Shown piece by piece: positions 24,311-36,099 of a stretch of DNA of 64,000 nt. The first letter of the stretch is position 1, and each line of letters starts with the position of its first letter. Origin of the DNA: Malachius bipustulatus (Eukaryota; Arthropoda; Insecta; Coleoptera; Melyridae); NCBI GenBank assembly GCA_910589415.1, contig OU342630.1:87850186-87914185 (forward strand), in the 5' to 3' direction. The notes under the pieces were generated by a model. That model had not been told where the DNA came from and did not search any database. It saw nothing but the letters and a program-made list of their open reading frames with translations. A program made the position numbers and the translations under genes.

Positions 24311-25551
24311 ATATCCGGCGTTACGTCAAATGAGTTTAACTCAGGAATCTATGACATCATCGTAGAGACAGGCCATTGAAATGGTGGAGGGGGTATGACG
24401 TCACCAGACCGTTATCATATAAATAGGAACGATCTCCTAGCCGCGCGTCCAGTTAGTTATCACTTATCAGTGAACACGGTTAGTGACCGCATCGCTTGCG
24501 CACACATAATGGCTGATGATGTCTACCGCAGTTGTAGACGAAATGTTCGGGGCTAAAGCCAATAGACCACGGCAATGTCTACTTCGGCTGCTGGAGTACG
24601 AACCACCCTGTCCCATTCTGTATCCTTCATACTCGTCTTCATATTCCACTCCTCCAATTTTCACAGTTTGACGCAGACGCCGAAGTTTTGCAGCAAAAAT
24701 TGAGTGATAAGGTTGTTGTCTATTGTCTACGCAGAAATCGTTCTAAATAAATTCGTGCAAGCTCACAACCTGTGCCGTCATAATGCCCCCCAGGTGGTTG
24801 CAGCAATAGGGCATTTTTGTACAAAAATTAACTGGAAGTGAATTACGGTCAAGGAACATAATGCAATAAAGTTGTTATACGCTGATACCCTCAACAAAGT
24901 GGTACGCTGATACCCTGATTAACATGAAGTCTGTTCAATATCACCTGATATCAACTTTTTTTCCAGAACAGGAATATACTCAAAATTTCAAATTTATGCA
25001 GGGCTTTGCGCGCATAAGAAACATGATAAACCCGTATAGCCACGGACGGGAGATAGTTCAAGAAGTCACCTATTTAGGTGTGATTTTTTTAGAAGTAAGT
25101 CTTCTTCCAGGAGTTACGACACTTTGAATGCAACTGAAAATTTTTGGTAATCCATGCCGTCTGTGCAGCATTCACGTTGCACAATAATTGAATCTTTGCC
25201 CGTAATTTACGAAAGTCAAAAATGTTACAATTTCAAAATAGGTACGTATGAGCAAAAAAAATATATAATTTAATGATTTGCACTATTTGCAGGTGATCTG
25301 GTAATTTCTTACACAATTTTAAAGTTAAAGTTTGTAAAATAACGCCACCAATCAACCATTCAACATTAAATGGCAAAGATAAGAAGTAATAAACTGTCAG
25401 TTCATGCTTTGACTTTTAATAGGCATTGATGCGCAGTCTAATATCCGTCTTATGAAAACTGGACTGTTTTAGGATTCCTTTGCCGGTTAACCAAAAAGGT
25501 CAAACAAAAACGTTGAATAAATTATGCAAAATGAACATGTAATGTACTCAC
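24311..25551. other. Region between Penelope remnant and neurabin-like exon
   Basis: 24360-24470 has a GACGTCA-containing segment with ATATAAATAGG, which may be the element's own terminal or promoter region. The rest, up to the splice donor at 25551, would be intron of the minus-strand gene. No other coding was recognised. Confidence 0.4.
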
Positions 25552-26890
25552 GGTCAAAAGGTTTTTCGGTACTTTCATTCTCCTGCTTTTCTTGTTCCGA
25601 TTTCATCTTGCTTGGGCTACTCGGAGGACTAAGCGAAGATAAACTTCCTGAAGTTCCGGAGAGGTTTTCCCTGCTGGCTTCCTTATCATCCAAAGGCGAC
25701 TTGTTAAAGTTGTGTGATGGCACAGAAGGAGGTAGAAGATTATCATTTTCATGGCTATCTTTATCTTTACTGAAAAGTCTTCTTGGTGTGATCTCTTTTT
25801 TATTAGGCGATAGGTCCTTCTTGACAGGAGTAACATTTGATTTGTTCGGAGACACCCTATCTTTTCCGAGATCCTCTTGAGAAGTCAGTACAATACTAGA
25901 AGGTCTCTCTTTCCTACACTGGAACTCTTTGGTTGAAGGACTGACTTCTTTCGTGTCAGAATTCACGTAAGTAGTTGGGATAACAGAAGCAGGTCGTTCT
26001 TTTCGCACAAAATTCGGTCTTCTGGAAGCTTCAGTTCTTATAGGCGGAGAAGGTGGAGAATCAGGCGGACTAACTGACTTTTGATTGAAAGATGCACTTC
26101 TAGTAGCAAGTGCTGAAGTTCGATTGTTATCACAGCTCACTTCTCTACTGTCACTATTCACTGCTAATTTGACTTCACTTTTTGGATCACTACTGTACCT
26201 GTTTGATCGTGTCTTTGAAAAATGTGACGTCCAGTTTCGTTGTTTTTCAATCAACTCTCTACTATTAAATTTCCGTTCAGGTTTTTCAGGTTTATCAGGT
26301 CTTTTCGTCAAATTCGGCCTACTTCGTTGGTCGTGGATTTTCACATCGTTGCCATTTGTTTTGGATGAATTCTCAGCAGGCATACCAAGACCACGATCAA
26401 TCATCGAATTGATAACTTTTACCCCGTTTGTTTTTGGAACGTTGGCATTCTCATTTAGTACGCTGTTACTGTATCGTTCGACGTTTTCTTTTTCTTGACG
26501 TTCAGGTGATGGCGATCTGGATCCATGGTGCGATTTCGAGTCCCTGGTGTCGCTGTTGGCGGAGCTACTTCTTGACCTCTCTAAGATACTAGAAGCGCTC
26601 TTGGTGGTTTGCAGAGGTATTATGCGATCTCTGCTGTTTCGGTTTTCTTCGCCTAGTTTCTCAAACAAAGCCCTGGCGTTGTTGAAACGAGTTACATGAG
26701 ATTCTGTTCGCATAACAGTGACTCCCGAAGTATCATTGTCGAGCTTATCGGATGAGGAGTTATTCAAAAGCTTTGATTTGGCCCGAAGGGGAGGAATTAT
26801 GTCTTCCTTTTGTGGCACCTTGCATTGGAAGATGTTGGCTATTTCGGATACTTTAGATCCTCCGTAACGGCTGCCTTTCTTGTCTTCCAT
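25552..26890 (-). CDS. Neurabin/spinophilin-like N-terminal coding exon (partial gene)
   Basis: The minus-strand ATG at 26888-26890 opens 446 codons. The exon ends at 25552, where the sequence GACC|GTGAGT gives a canonical donor; beyond it the frame reads 21 intron codons to a stop. A TTTTCAG acceptor lies at 26916-26910, so the exon is about 26909-25552 with a short 5' UTR, and an upstream non-coding exon is expected. The protein is Ser/Pro/Lys-rich and mostly disordered. It has SKVSEIANIFQ at residues 12-22 and RFNNARALFEKLG at 68-80, which I associate with the N-terminus of insect neurabin/spinophilin. Those proteins are actin-binding scaffolds that target protein phosphatase 1 at the cortex and synapses. 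The PP1-binding, PDZ and coiled-coil parts would be in downstream exons that I could not find in this window. The name is from memory of motifs, so it stays tentative; that this is a real exon is much more certain. Confidence 0.6.
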
Positions 26891-26909
26891 TGTAGTAAGC
26901 GTATTTTAA

Positions 26910-27836
26910 CTGAAAATAAAAACATCACGTTATTTTGGTATGGTAATACCTACTTTGTTTCATTTATTAAGATTATTCAATATACGATAACAATTATTTA
27001 CATATTATGCTAGATTGGTACATTTGTAAATAAAATTATCGTATTGGTAGTAATTTTGCTCAATAACATGAATAATAATACGTGTATAAAATAGAAGAAC
27101 AGATCATAAACAAGGCATTTAACATTCCCATCTCAAAAGTTGCAGCTTGCAGCTATGAAGATTCCTGGTGAATTTTTTAAAGACAAGTACAATAAAAATC
27201 TAAAAAAAGGTTTTGTTTTAATGTTAGGCTGCAGTATTATCAGCAATTTCTTTCTTATATCAATTAATTGAAAACATCATAAGAAATATTTGTTGCAAAA
27301 TGAGTTTTGCTTTTAAAAAATACCTTTTTAAAATATCCTTTTAAAAAATACCTTGTATAAAACATTATAGGTATGTGACAGTCATGGTCAGACGTAGGCA
27401 CCTAACTTATTTTTTTTATGACAGAAGTCCCAAGAGACAACCTTCGCTCGCGAACTGTTCGCACGTCCTAACCTTGATTAATCCGTTCAAAGAAATGCTA
27501 TTCCTATGATTGGTCACTCGTCCTTGATTTGTCTACTTACCGCAGCAGTCTTTTTAACTGTGGAGGAAGAACTAAGGGTTGAGGTAATTTTTTGTGCCAA
27601 ATTCTATATTATAGCGCGAAAGTCTCATTCTGAAAGTCTCTGTTTCTTTCCTTCTTTCATTAGAACAAGAACATAAAACAGTATCACTTTACTTGAACGG
27701 GTTTTGCCGCAAATATTTAAGATAAAAAAAATCGTATTTCCATTTTTTTACAATTCAAGTACAGAACACAATAGTCATAATTTAAAATTATTTTGGACAA
27801 TACAGAATAGACTATTCTTATGTAATTTATTCATAA
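26910..27836. other. Probable first intron of the neurabin-like gene
   Basis: AT-rich and directly upstream of the acceptor at 26910-26916 on the minus strand. No coding was seen. Confidence 0.4.
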
Positions 27837-28328
27837 GATTGTTCGAGAATAAAAAATAAGACTAATTTTTACAGCTGGAGTTTAAATTGAGAAGTTTTTG
27901 AGTTATAAACAAGTGAAAATTGCAATTTTCGAAGTTCAAGGCCTTGTACAACGAAAACGGCCCAAGATAGAGACAAACGGCTTACATGTCCCTATTCTAC
28001 TTTTTATGTACTATCCTGTGATGTAGTTGACATGTTTAAACAAGATAATAAAAAATCTGAAAAATTTTAGATTTCTCAACGCGTCGCTAAATAAAAAAAC
28101 AAAAATAGTACAAATAATGTTTCTACCATGGAATAATATAAAAAGTTAAAATAGGGACATGTACGCCCTTTTTCTCTATCTTGGACCGTTTTCGTTGTAT
28201 GTACATGAAAATTTAAAATACTTGAACTTCGAAAATTGCGATCTTCACTTGTTTATAACTCCCAAACTTCTCAATTTAAACTCCAACTGGAAAAGCCATC
28301 AATCTTATTTTTTCTTCTCAGACAATCT
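27837..28328. repeat. Foldback element, about 490 bp
   Basis: The left arm (27837-28008) and right arm (28138-28328) are imperfect inverse copies around a 130-base AT-rich spacer. Matching blocks include TTCGAAGTTCAAG with its inverse CTTGAACTTCGAA, and AGATTGTT at the outer ends. No coding. Confidence 0.8.
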
Positions 28329-29253
28329 AAAAATGCAATAACATAGGAGCATTCCATTAAAAAAAAACATAACTGTGATATGCCACTGTCATTATGTGGG
28401 ATACTCTGTATTATTATAGGTAGTCCAAAATCATTTTAAATAATGGCCATTGTGATCCTGTATTTGAATTTGCAAAAAAAAAATGAAAAAACCCATCGTT
28501 TGGTCCACAGAGACTGACTCGAATGAGATGGGACACGTGTATATTATTTAGATAAAAAATGTTTGCATAAATATGTAAATTTACGCAATTATTAGTTTAT
28601 TTCTAAACAATAGACTTTTTATGAGCCATTATATTCAGCACTATCTAATTATTATGTTCAATGGAACAAAAAACTAAAAAGTAAAAACCTTCATAATTGC
28701 TTTCAGAACTTATCCTCTGTAATAATGACAAAAGGGAAAAGGGAACTCTTTTGTTTCAGTCCTATAGAAAATCTCTAATCTCTTGGGGGAAAGCTTGGAG
28801 TTGAAAACTATCCTTGCTATGTGGCATAGATCAAAGTCAAAGCAAACAGTATATTTGAACAGTCGATAAGGGCTTTCCGTTTTCTGGGGTTAGGAAGCCA
28901 AGTAAAATGAGGCGGAAGTTCGTGTCCTTCGTATGTCTGCTCAATTCCACATGAGCATAATGCGTATAATGCGCATAATGAGTGATGAGTTTTTTGGTGA
29001 TACATACCTATTGTTATTTATATTTCGATTTCAAAAATCCATGCCTGATTAAATTTCTACAGGAAGAGGTAGGCGTAATTTTTGAGGTATCGAAATAAAT
29101 AAATTGCAGATCATTAATGATAGAGTGTATAAGCAGTTGTCCTGCTAGAAGCTCTTCTGGAAGTACATACCTACCTACTTTTGTACAAGAGACACTGTCC
29201 TTCTGGCAGGACATTGTTCCGCACATAAACCTGTACTTCCAAGAGGACGACGT
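28329..29253. other. Gene-free stretch
   Basis: AT-rich to 28700, more mixed near 28800-29250. No supported feature. Confidence 0.35.
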
Positions 29254-29665
29254 AAGTACATATCGCTCACCGGCTGCAATAGTGGCACAACTCAAAAATC
29301 CTTAAAATCGCACTAACTGTTGCATCAAATGTTAAATTTAATACTCTTCCTTGCAACAAGACTGGCACAAAATTAGGTAACATAGATTTCCCGATATGGC
29401 GAATTTGTCACTAAAGCATTATAACAATTTGTGCTTCTAAGTCGGACATTTTCTGTATTTTTTTCAGTATGCCACTGACTTTGTAAGAGGATGTCTTGCT
29501 GTGTACGTACAATAGTGACACTTTTGATTTGTGCCGGTATAGTACGAGTTTTATTATTTGATATAAATTTATTTATTTATAAATCTTTAAACTCAAAATT
29601 AAATATCTCCAATATTACTATTTTTGAGTTGTGCCACTATTGCAGCCGGTGAGCGATATGTACTT
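29254..29665. mobile_element. Miniature inverted-repeat element, 46-bp perfect TIRs
   Basis: 29254-29299 is the exact inverse of 29620-29665 (46 of 46), enclosing about 320 bases without coding. The repeat contains ATCGCTCACCGGCTGCAAT near its outer end. The very high arm identity suggests recent insertion or selection on the arms. No target duplication is obvious, so the superfamily is undetermined. Confidence 0.85.
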
Positions 29666-29993
29666 CTCGCAGTACGAACAAAATGAACAAAGTGTGCGTG
29701 ACGCGAAAACTACAAAAATTTGCGCTGACACCCAAAAGCATTGTCTTATGGGACATTTTGATGACTAATTTTAACTTGTAACTTTTTTACTAATACAGAT
29801 AAAACTCTACATCATTTGTAATGTAATTTGTAATTGGAAATAGCCCCCATATCCTAACTGCACATCACGTTTGGGGCAACCTAAATAGCCCCAATGGACG
29901 AATTGTAGAGAATTAAAATACGAAGAAAATGAAGCAACCCGCTCAGTTCATTATCAAGATAGAAAATCCCCCCCCCCCCAAAAAAAACGAAAA
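29666..29993. other. Spacer between inverted-repeat elements
   Basis: AT-rich with a C run near 29969-29978. Nothing else was seen. Confidence 0.4.
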
Positions 29994-30446
29994 ACAATCA
30001 GCAGTTCTTCATACCAAATTTTGCAGCGAGACTGGATGTTTCTGGAGGTCGTCCGATTCAAATTTATCGAACGGATTTGGAAAGTAGAAGTAAGTAGAAT
30101 CTTCGTTTTTCATTTAAATGCTTAAAAATAGGTAAAAATTGCGCGCAGACATGAGCGAAAACAGCCGAGCGCGTGAGAGTGGGGGTAAAATAGCAGATAC
30201 GGGGTACAACAGCGCTTGTATTATGCCTTCCACTCAACTGCTGTTCTACCCCCACTCTCGCGCGCTCGGCCGTTTTCGCTCATGTTTGCGAGCAATTTTT
30301 TCCTATTTGTCAGCATGTAAATGGAAAACGAAGCCATTTTATAGCCGAACACTTCCACTTTCCAAATCCGTTTGATAAATTCGAATTGGAAGGCCTTCAG
30401 AGCATCCAGTCTCGCTGAAAAATTTGTTATGAGAACTTCTGATTGC
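29994..30446. repeat. Foldback element, about 450 bp
   Basis: Arms meet near 30215. The left arm has ACATGAGCGAAAACAGCCGAGCG and CAGCGAGACTGG; the right arm has the inverse CGCTCGGCCGTTTTCGCTCATG and CCAGTCTCGCTG. The arms are imperfect but continuous to the ends. Non-coding. Confidence 0.85.
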
Positions 30447-31104
30447 AATTACGGGAAAACTAATTATCCGACAGCGTCTGAGTTTTGCATATAGGAAGTA
30501 CCTATCAATATCGACTATCTCTCAAAGAAACAGCAATAGGTCCTCCTCAAAAAATGACGACGTTATATGAATTAAAAAAAAAAACCGCTATTTCTTTCGG
30601 TTTTTTGGTTTTCTCTCTTAATAATGAACCGATCGGGTTGTTTCAGCTCTCATTTTCTTCGTATTTTAATTCTTCACAATTCGTCAATTGGGATCATTTA
30701 CATTTGCTCCATCAATTTTTCTTTCATAAGCAAAAAAGAAACAAAAAAAGAGAGATTTCTTGCACGAAGGTTGTAAAAAAAAATGGTGAACTCGAGTAGA
30801 AAACTATGCAGTTAGGATCTGGGAGCTATTCCGCGTGTGAATTTTTTAATAGAACTGCGCACTATGAATAAGTACAGAAATTCATATGGATTTTGATGCT
30901 GCAACCAACATGCTGGTTCGAAATGAAGCATGTGGAGACCCTGCTTTACCCAGTCCTGAAAGTGTATGACGATGTGATCCGGTATAAAATAAAAAATCGC
31001 ATTTCTTATAGGGTTCCATGTAGATATATCGGAACCATCTTTTTGGGGATTTAAAGGGCGTTACTCTTGACGACGGCCGCGAAGTGAATCATGAGTATTA
31101 TATA
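30447..31104. other. Spacer left of the 1.19-kb palindrome
   Basis: No coding or repeat pair was recognised. Confidence 0.4.
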
Positions 31105-32297
31105 CAGGGTGTCCCATAACACGTGGGCAATCTCCCGGATTTGGGTATATTTCGTAAAAATAAATGAAAAAATAGCTATAAAATTAATTCCTCAGAGACA
31201 CCCCTACAAAGATATTAGCTGTTGAAGTTGAGGGTTGAAAATCAATTTTTTGCAATAACTTTTTTATTTCTTGACCGATTTTGATAATTTTTGGTGTTAT
31301 TTTGTATTATTTTGGACTGTTTAGAATAGTGTTTCATAATCTTTGGTAGCACATACATAGACCTCGGGATGGCATAACCCCCTCATTCACTTGAAAGAAA
31401 ACAATTAAAATAATAATTTTACAATTTTTTAAAGTTAATTTTCCTTTTCTTTGATATTTTTTACATAAAAAATGTATCCTATTTTATTTCGATAGAGCGA
31501 ACCGTTATCGAGATAAACGTCCTTCTAATAGGTGATGCGTCGCAGGAACTTTTCAAATTTCAAGTAAATTTTAACAAGATGGCTGACCTATGACAGTAAA
31601 TTGAGCAGGAAACAAAACAATAACTTAATTAAATACACGTCAGTGTCAAAAGATTTCATTTCATGCAGATTCAATTCTAACTGATTTTCTGCGTATTCAG
31701 CGTTTTTGTAACTCATTTTAAAATCAGTTAGAATCTGCATGAAATGAAATCTTTGACACTGACGTGTATTTAATTAAGTTATTGTTTTGTTTCCTGCTCA
31801 ATTTACTGTCATAGGTCAGCCATCTTGTTAAAATTTACTTGAAATTTGAAAAGTTCCTGCGACGCATCACCTATTCGAAGGACGTTTATCTCGATAACGG
31901 TTCGCTCTATCGAAATAAATAAAGATACATTTTTTATGTAAAAAATGTCAAATAAAAAGAAAATTAACCTTAAAAAACTATAAAATTATTATTTTTATTG
32001 TTTTATTTCAAGTGAATGAGGGGGTTATGCCATCCCGAGGTCTATGTATGTGCTACCAAAGATTATGAAACACTATTCTAAACAGTCCAAAATAATACAA
32101 AATAACACCAAAAATTATCAAAATCGGTCAAGAAATAAAAAAGTTATTGCAAAAAATTGATTTTCAACCCTCAACTTCAACAGCTAATATCTTTGTAGGG
32201 GTGTCTCTGAGGAATTAATTTTATAGCTATTTTTTCATTTATTTTTACGAAATATACCCAAATCCGGGAGATTGCCCACATGTTATGGGACACCCTG
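31105..32297. mobile_element. 1193-bp near-perfect palindromic element with CAGGGTGTCCC ends
   Basis: The left end CAGGGTGTCCCATAAC (31105) is inverse to the right end at 32297, and TA flanks both (31103-31104 and 32298-32299). The two arms, about 585 bases each, are near-identical inverses (a few percent mismatch by eye), with a spacer of about 30 bases near 31692-31722. There is no coding. The ends and TA flanks resemble Tc1/mariner-type foldback MITEs. A transcript would fold into a hairpin of about 580 bp. Confidence 0.93.
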
Positions 32298-33436
32298 TAT
32301 ATTTGAAATTACTTTGCATCGAGAAAAAAGTGAAAGTCAGGTTCGAACCGGGAAGGTCAGTGTGAAAAAAAAACAAAATTTGAATTAATCGGTTAATTTC
32401 AAAACAGGGTTGTCCAAAAATGTTTTGTAAATCCTTTAAATTTGCCATTACCTCGGCCGACAACATCCTCAGCGGCAATCATTTTCTCAGTACCTACGGT
32501 AAAGAACGATTTCGCTGCCTTGGTATACAAATGAATTGCTACAGTGGTACATAAATGAATATTAAACAATTCTCATTAATGTGTCAACACTGAGAGAGAA
32601 AAAATTCTTAATAAAAAATTACAGAATAATGATTAATGAGTAAAAGCCTTTTAAAAGAAACTTGATTGCATAGGTAAGCTGAATTTGAATAAACTTGAAT
32701 ATTCATGTGTCCCTAAAATTATATCACAAAGGCAACCTTAAGAAGTCGAGATAAAAACAATGCCTGATTAGCCATCACAAGAAGAACATCTTCGAGGTAG
32801 ATGGAAAAAATTTACTTTTGCGGTTAGTTTAGGGTCGATCCTTTCTACCGTTCTCGACTTTTGTTCTTCAAAGGTTTTTATTATTGTACACTTCAGAAAA
32901 GAAAATATTATTACCTCGATTATTCCGATTCCCATTCTCTTCGGCGCATTTTATTTCTCAATACTTAATCGAGTACTTAATGTGCCATATCTCCTCCAAA
33001 ATAGGTACTCGAATTTGTTTAAAATCTCAATGAGTTCGATCTTTCAGCTTTTCATATTGTGCGGGGGCGTGTCGAATAAAGCTTACCAAATCCGGCGGCC
33101 GAGAAGGCCAGCTTATAACACGAAGTAGTGAAATTGCTGATCCGGTTTTCCAGGAAAACCTTCTCAAAGGATTTGCATATTGATTCTAGCCGTATGGAAT
33201 GTCTTCATCTTGTTAAAAGTATAGGCCATTATCAATCCTATAAGGTCTTATATACCTGTATAAGAAATTGTCTTTTTTAATTTTTGGTTCATTTTAGTTT
33301 CGAAATAACATTCTTTTAGGCACAAATGTCTAAAAGTGACATAAATGACAATTAAAAGCAAGTTTTTGACTTTGACACTTTGGCAATATATAAAATACCA
33401 ATCTCTAGAGTTCATCAAGTCTTTATAATATATTAT
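32298..33436. other. Gene-free stretch
   Basis: No supported coding. A GGTTCGAACC word near 32340 resembles a box B, but no box A accompanies it. Confidence 0.35.
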
Positions 33437-34405
33437 GCATTTGACGATTGTCAAACTCAGCCTTCGGCCTAGTTAATTAAAAGTGAAAAATGTCAAATTA
33501 ATAGCTACTATCTGTCCACTGAGAGTTGTCCGTTGTCATGCCACACTGATTCTGACTAAACAATTTCATTTAATTCGATTTGAATCGTACACTTATTTCT
33601 AAGTCGAACCAGATGTGGTATCGCAGTTCGTGTCAGTGGCGTGTGTTGAGGAATAATGAATATCCTACAAATATATTATTTCGACAAGTTATTGACGAAA
33701 TAGAGCCTTGCAACTTTTTGATAACAAATATTATATAATGCAAGTAAATAAGAATGATAATAATTATTGTTATCATCATCATGATAGAAATATCATGTCA
33801 CCTACCTGCTGGTTGCCGTTTAAAAGAAAGAATAACACCTCCGTTTTCTTATTATGCAAGTAAAATATTCCAGCATTTAACCACAAGACCACGTACTAGT
33901 GAGTTCAATCGTTTCCCAGGCAAAACAAGGAAATAGATTTTTAGGCATTCGCGCAATTAATAAGTTACTCATAGTTTATCACACCGTACAATATAACAGG
34001 TAATTCTGCTAATTTCGTATTAAAAACGTTTCAAATCACAACACAAACCTAGTTAGTATATTTAGGGCTATCACTGACACTACTGACAAGTAGCCGATCA
34101 GCTGGACGACAATCTTATCGTAATATCGTATCAATCTAAGCGTATCAAGACGCGAGTCGATACTTCCGTCTCACTCTCGCTCATCTTTTTAGAATTGCTG
34201 ACGATTCAAACGTATTTCTGACAATACGTCCCATTTTAACTCGATTGACTATGCAATGCAATAGAAGAAGAAACATAACGAGATGATGTATCCTTAGTTA
34301 TCACAACAGACAACTCTCAGTGTACAGACTTTATTTGTACAAGTTTCAAAACGGACGAAAATTGTCATACGAGGCCGAATGCTAAGTTTGACAATCGTCA
34401 AGTGC
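33437..34405. mobile_element. Element with TIRs of about 105 bp
   Basis: 33437-33545 and 34305-34405 are imperfect inverse copies starting with TTGACGATTGTCAAACT and including CACTGAGAGTTGTC. The interior of about 760 bases has no recognisable transposase. Non-autonomous DNA element; superfamily unknown. Confidence 0.75.
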
Positions 34406-34446
34406 TTGAAACACTTCTTTTACAACGCGTGTTGCTTATAATGAAG

Positions 34447-34533
34447 GCTATTAATACGTGAGTATGATGACTAATAAGATACCTACGAGTCGTAGGCGAG
34501 TGTCTTAATCATCATATGAATGTATTAATAGCC
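34447..34533. repeat. Imperfect 87-base hairpin
   Basis: GGCTATTAATACGTGAGTATGAT pairs with the inverse near 34505-34532, around a centre holding GAGTCGTAGGCGA. The same kind of centre occurs in the hairpin at 40734-40850. Confidence 0.7.
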
Positions 34534-35331
34534 ATTATCTGCGAGTTTCATACACTGTTTTTTCTACGACCTTTTTATATTTCATAAAATAGGTATAGAT
34601 AAAAAAACATTATTAAAATATGTATTAAATTTAAAAAAATATTATACTAAAAATATTACATTTAATTGATAAAGAAGTACGTTGTTAGCGAATAGGAACC
34701 GATTCGATTTCTAATAATGTGCTGCTTTTGGTCGGTTTTACCAGTACCTTAATGAAAATTTGTGTCTTATTGAGATTCATGACACACATTAACAGGTAAT
34801 TCATATTTAATATGCATGTTAAAGGTTGGGAGTAGAAAAAACAATATAGGTGGTATAATCGAATGGTCTGCAAAAGGGTATTAATATTGCTCCTGCAGAG
34901 AAGTTTCCGGTGGTAGAAAGAATCGACACTGAAGATAGGTCAACGCCTCATTCTGGACTTATTTTTGGGGTTTTGCCCACGGAGGTCACAAACGGTTAAT
35001 TAGTTTATAATTTTCATAGAACAAGGTCAATCAAAAAATTTAAACCTCGTCCAAAGACTACTGAAAAGAGTGATGAGAAATTTCAGAACTCAACAACAAC
35101 TTACTGTTATTCATCGCTATTCGCATAATCATCATGCATAATTTTACTATTCACTGCGAGTACTAGGAATTTTAATTATAAATTCTAAAATAATTGATGG
35201 CACAGTGACTATTATAAACTACAATGTAACGAACGCGATTTATTTGTTGTAAATACCCTCGTAAATACCTTACCAACACTTTTTCCCCGTGATTATGGGG
35301 CGCTTCAACCATTTATTAATATACATATGTA
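34534..35331. other. AT-rich spacer
   Basis: Nothing supported. Confidence 0.35.
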
Positions 35332-36099
35332 GTTCCTAAAATACCAGGATACCAGGTACATACAAAAAAGTACCTCCTTACATGTACGAAAGGAGGTAAT
35401 TCTTTGACTTATTTTATGCCTAACAGTTCATATAAACATAGGTCCGCACAATCGCTTCGTTACCGATCTACAGGTGTTGAAATTTAAAAAAAAATAGTTT
35501 TTTCTGTACAGCTCTCATAGTTTTTGAAATATTTAGCTCAAATTCAGAATATAGGTTACGCTGTAGGGCTTAACATCATTATTGGGCATGCCAAATGGTT
35601 ATGAGAATCTATAGAAAGTGTTTCTTTCTGAATTCCTCCCATTTCACCCTCATTTCTCCTCCTGAACTTTTTTGCGATGCGCCACGGTAGATTCTAAATT
35701 ACAATATGAATTTTCTGACTTATTTAAAAACTTTTTGGTCTCTTATAGTTTTTACCGTTATCGAGGAAAAAAAACATTTCCTCTAATTCGTTTAGTCGAA
35801 ATTTCATTTTTATTTATTATTTCTCATTTCCATTATTTCTGACAGTTTAGTCTAAACAGCCTACTAAAAATAATCAAAGCCGGGATGACAATGTGTGACT
35901 AACTGTTTGACTAAAGTTGACTAACTTCAAGGAGTTATAAAGAAAAAAAAAAGAATGAATCTTCAAATTTCAACACCCTGCATGTAGATCGGTAACGAAG
36001 CTGTTGCGGACGATGTTTATAAAATTTGAACTTTTAGGCATAGAATAAGCCAAAGAATTACCTCCCTTCGTATGTACCTACCTGGTATTTAGGAATACC
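35332..36099. mobile_element. Non-autonomous element with TIRs of about 135-160 bp
   Basis: The left arm 35332-35490 and right arm 35966-36099 are inverse copies sharing TTCGTTACCGATCTACA, GGAGGTAATTCTTTG and ATACCAGGTA blocks. The left arm carries a small extra insertion. The interior of about 475 bases is non-coding. Confidence 0.8.

Noticed and set aside
30139..30375. Open frames near 30.1-30.4 kb as genes
   Set aside because: They fall inside a foldback repeat and appear as mirrored pairs on both strands.
32335..32360. GGTTCGAACC word as a third SINE or tRNA
   Set aside because: Only a box B-like word is present; no box A or tail was found at a fitting distance.
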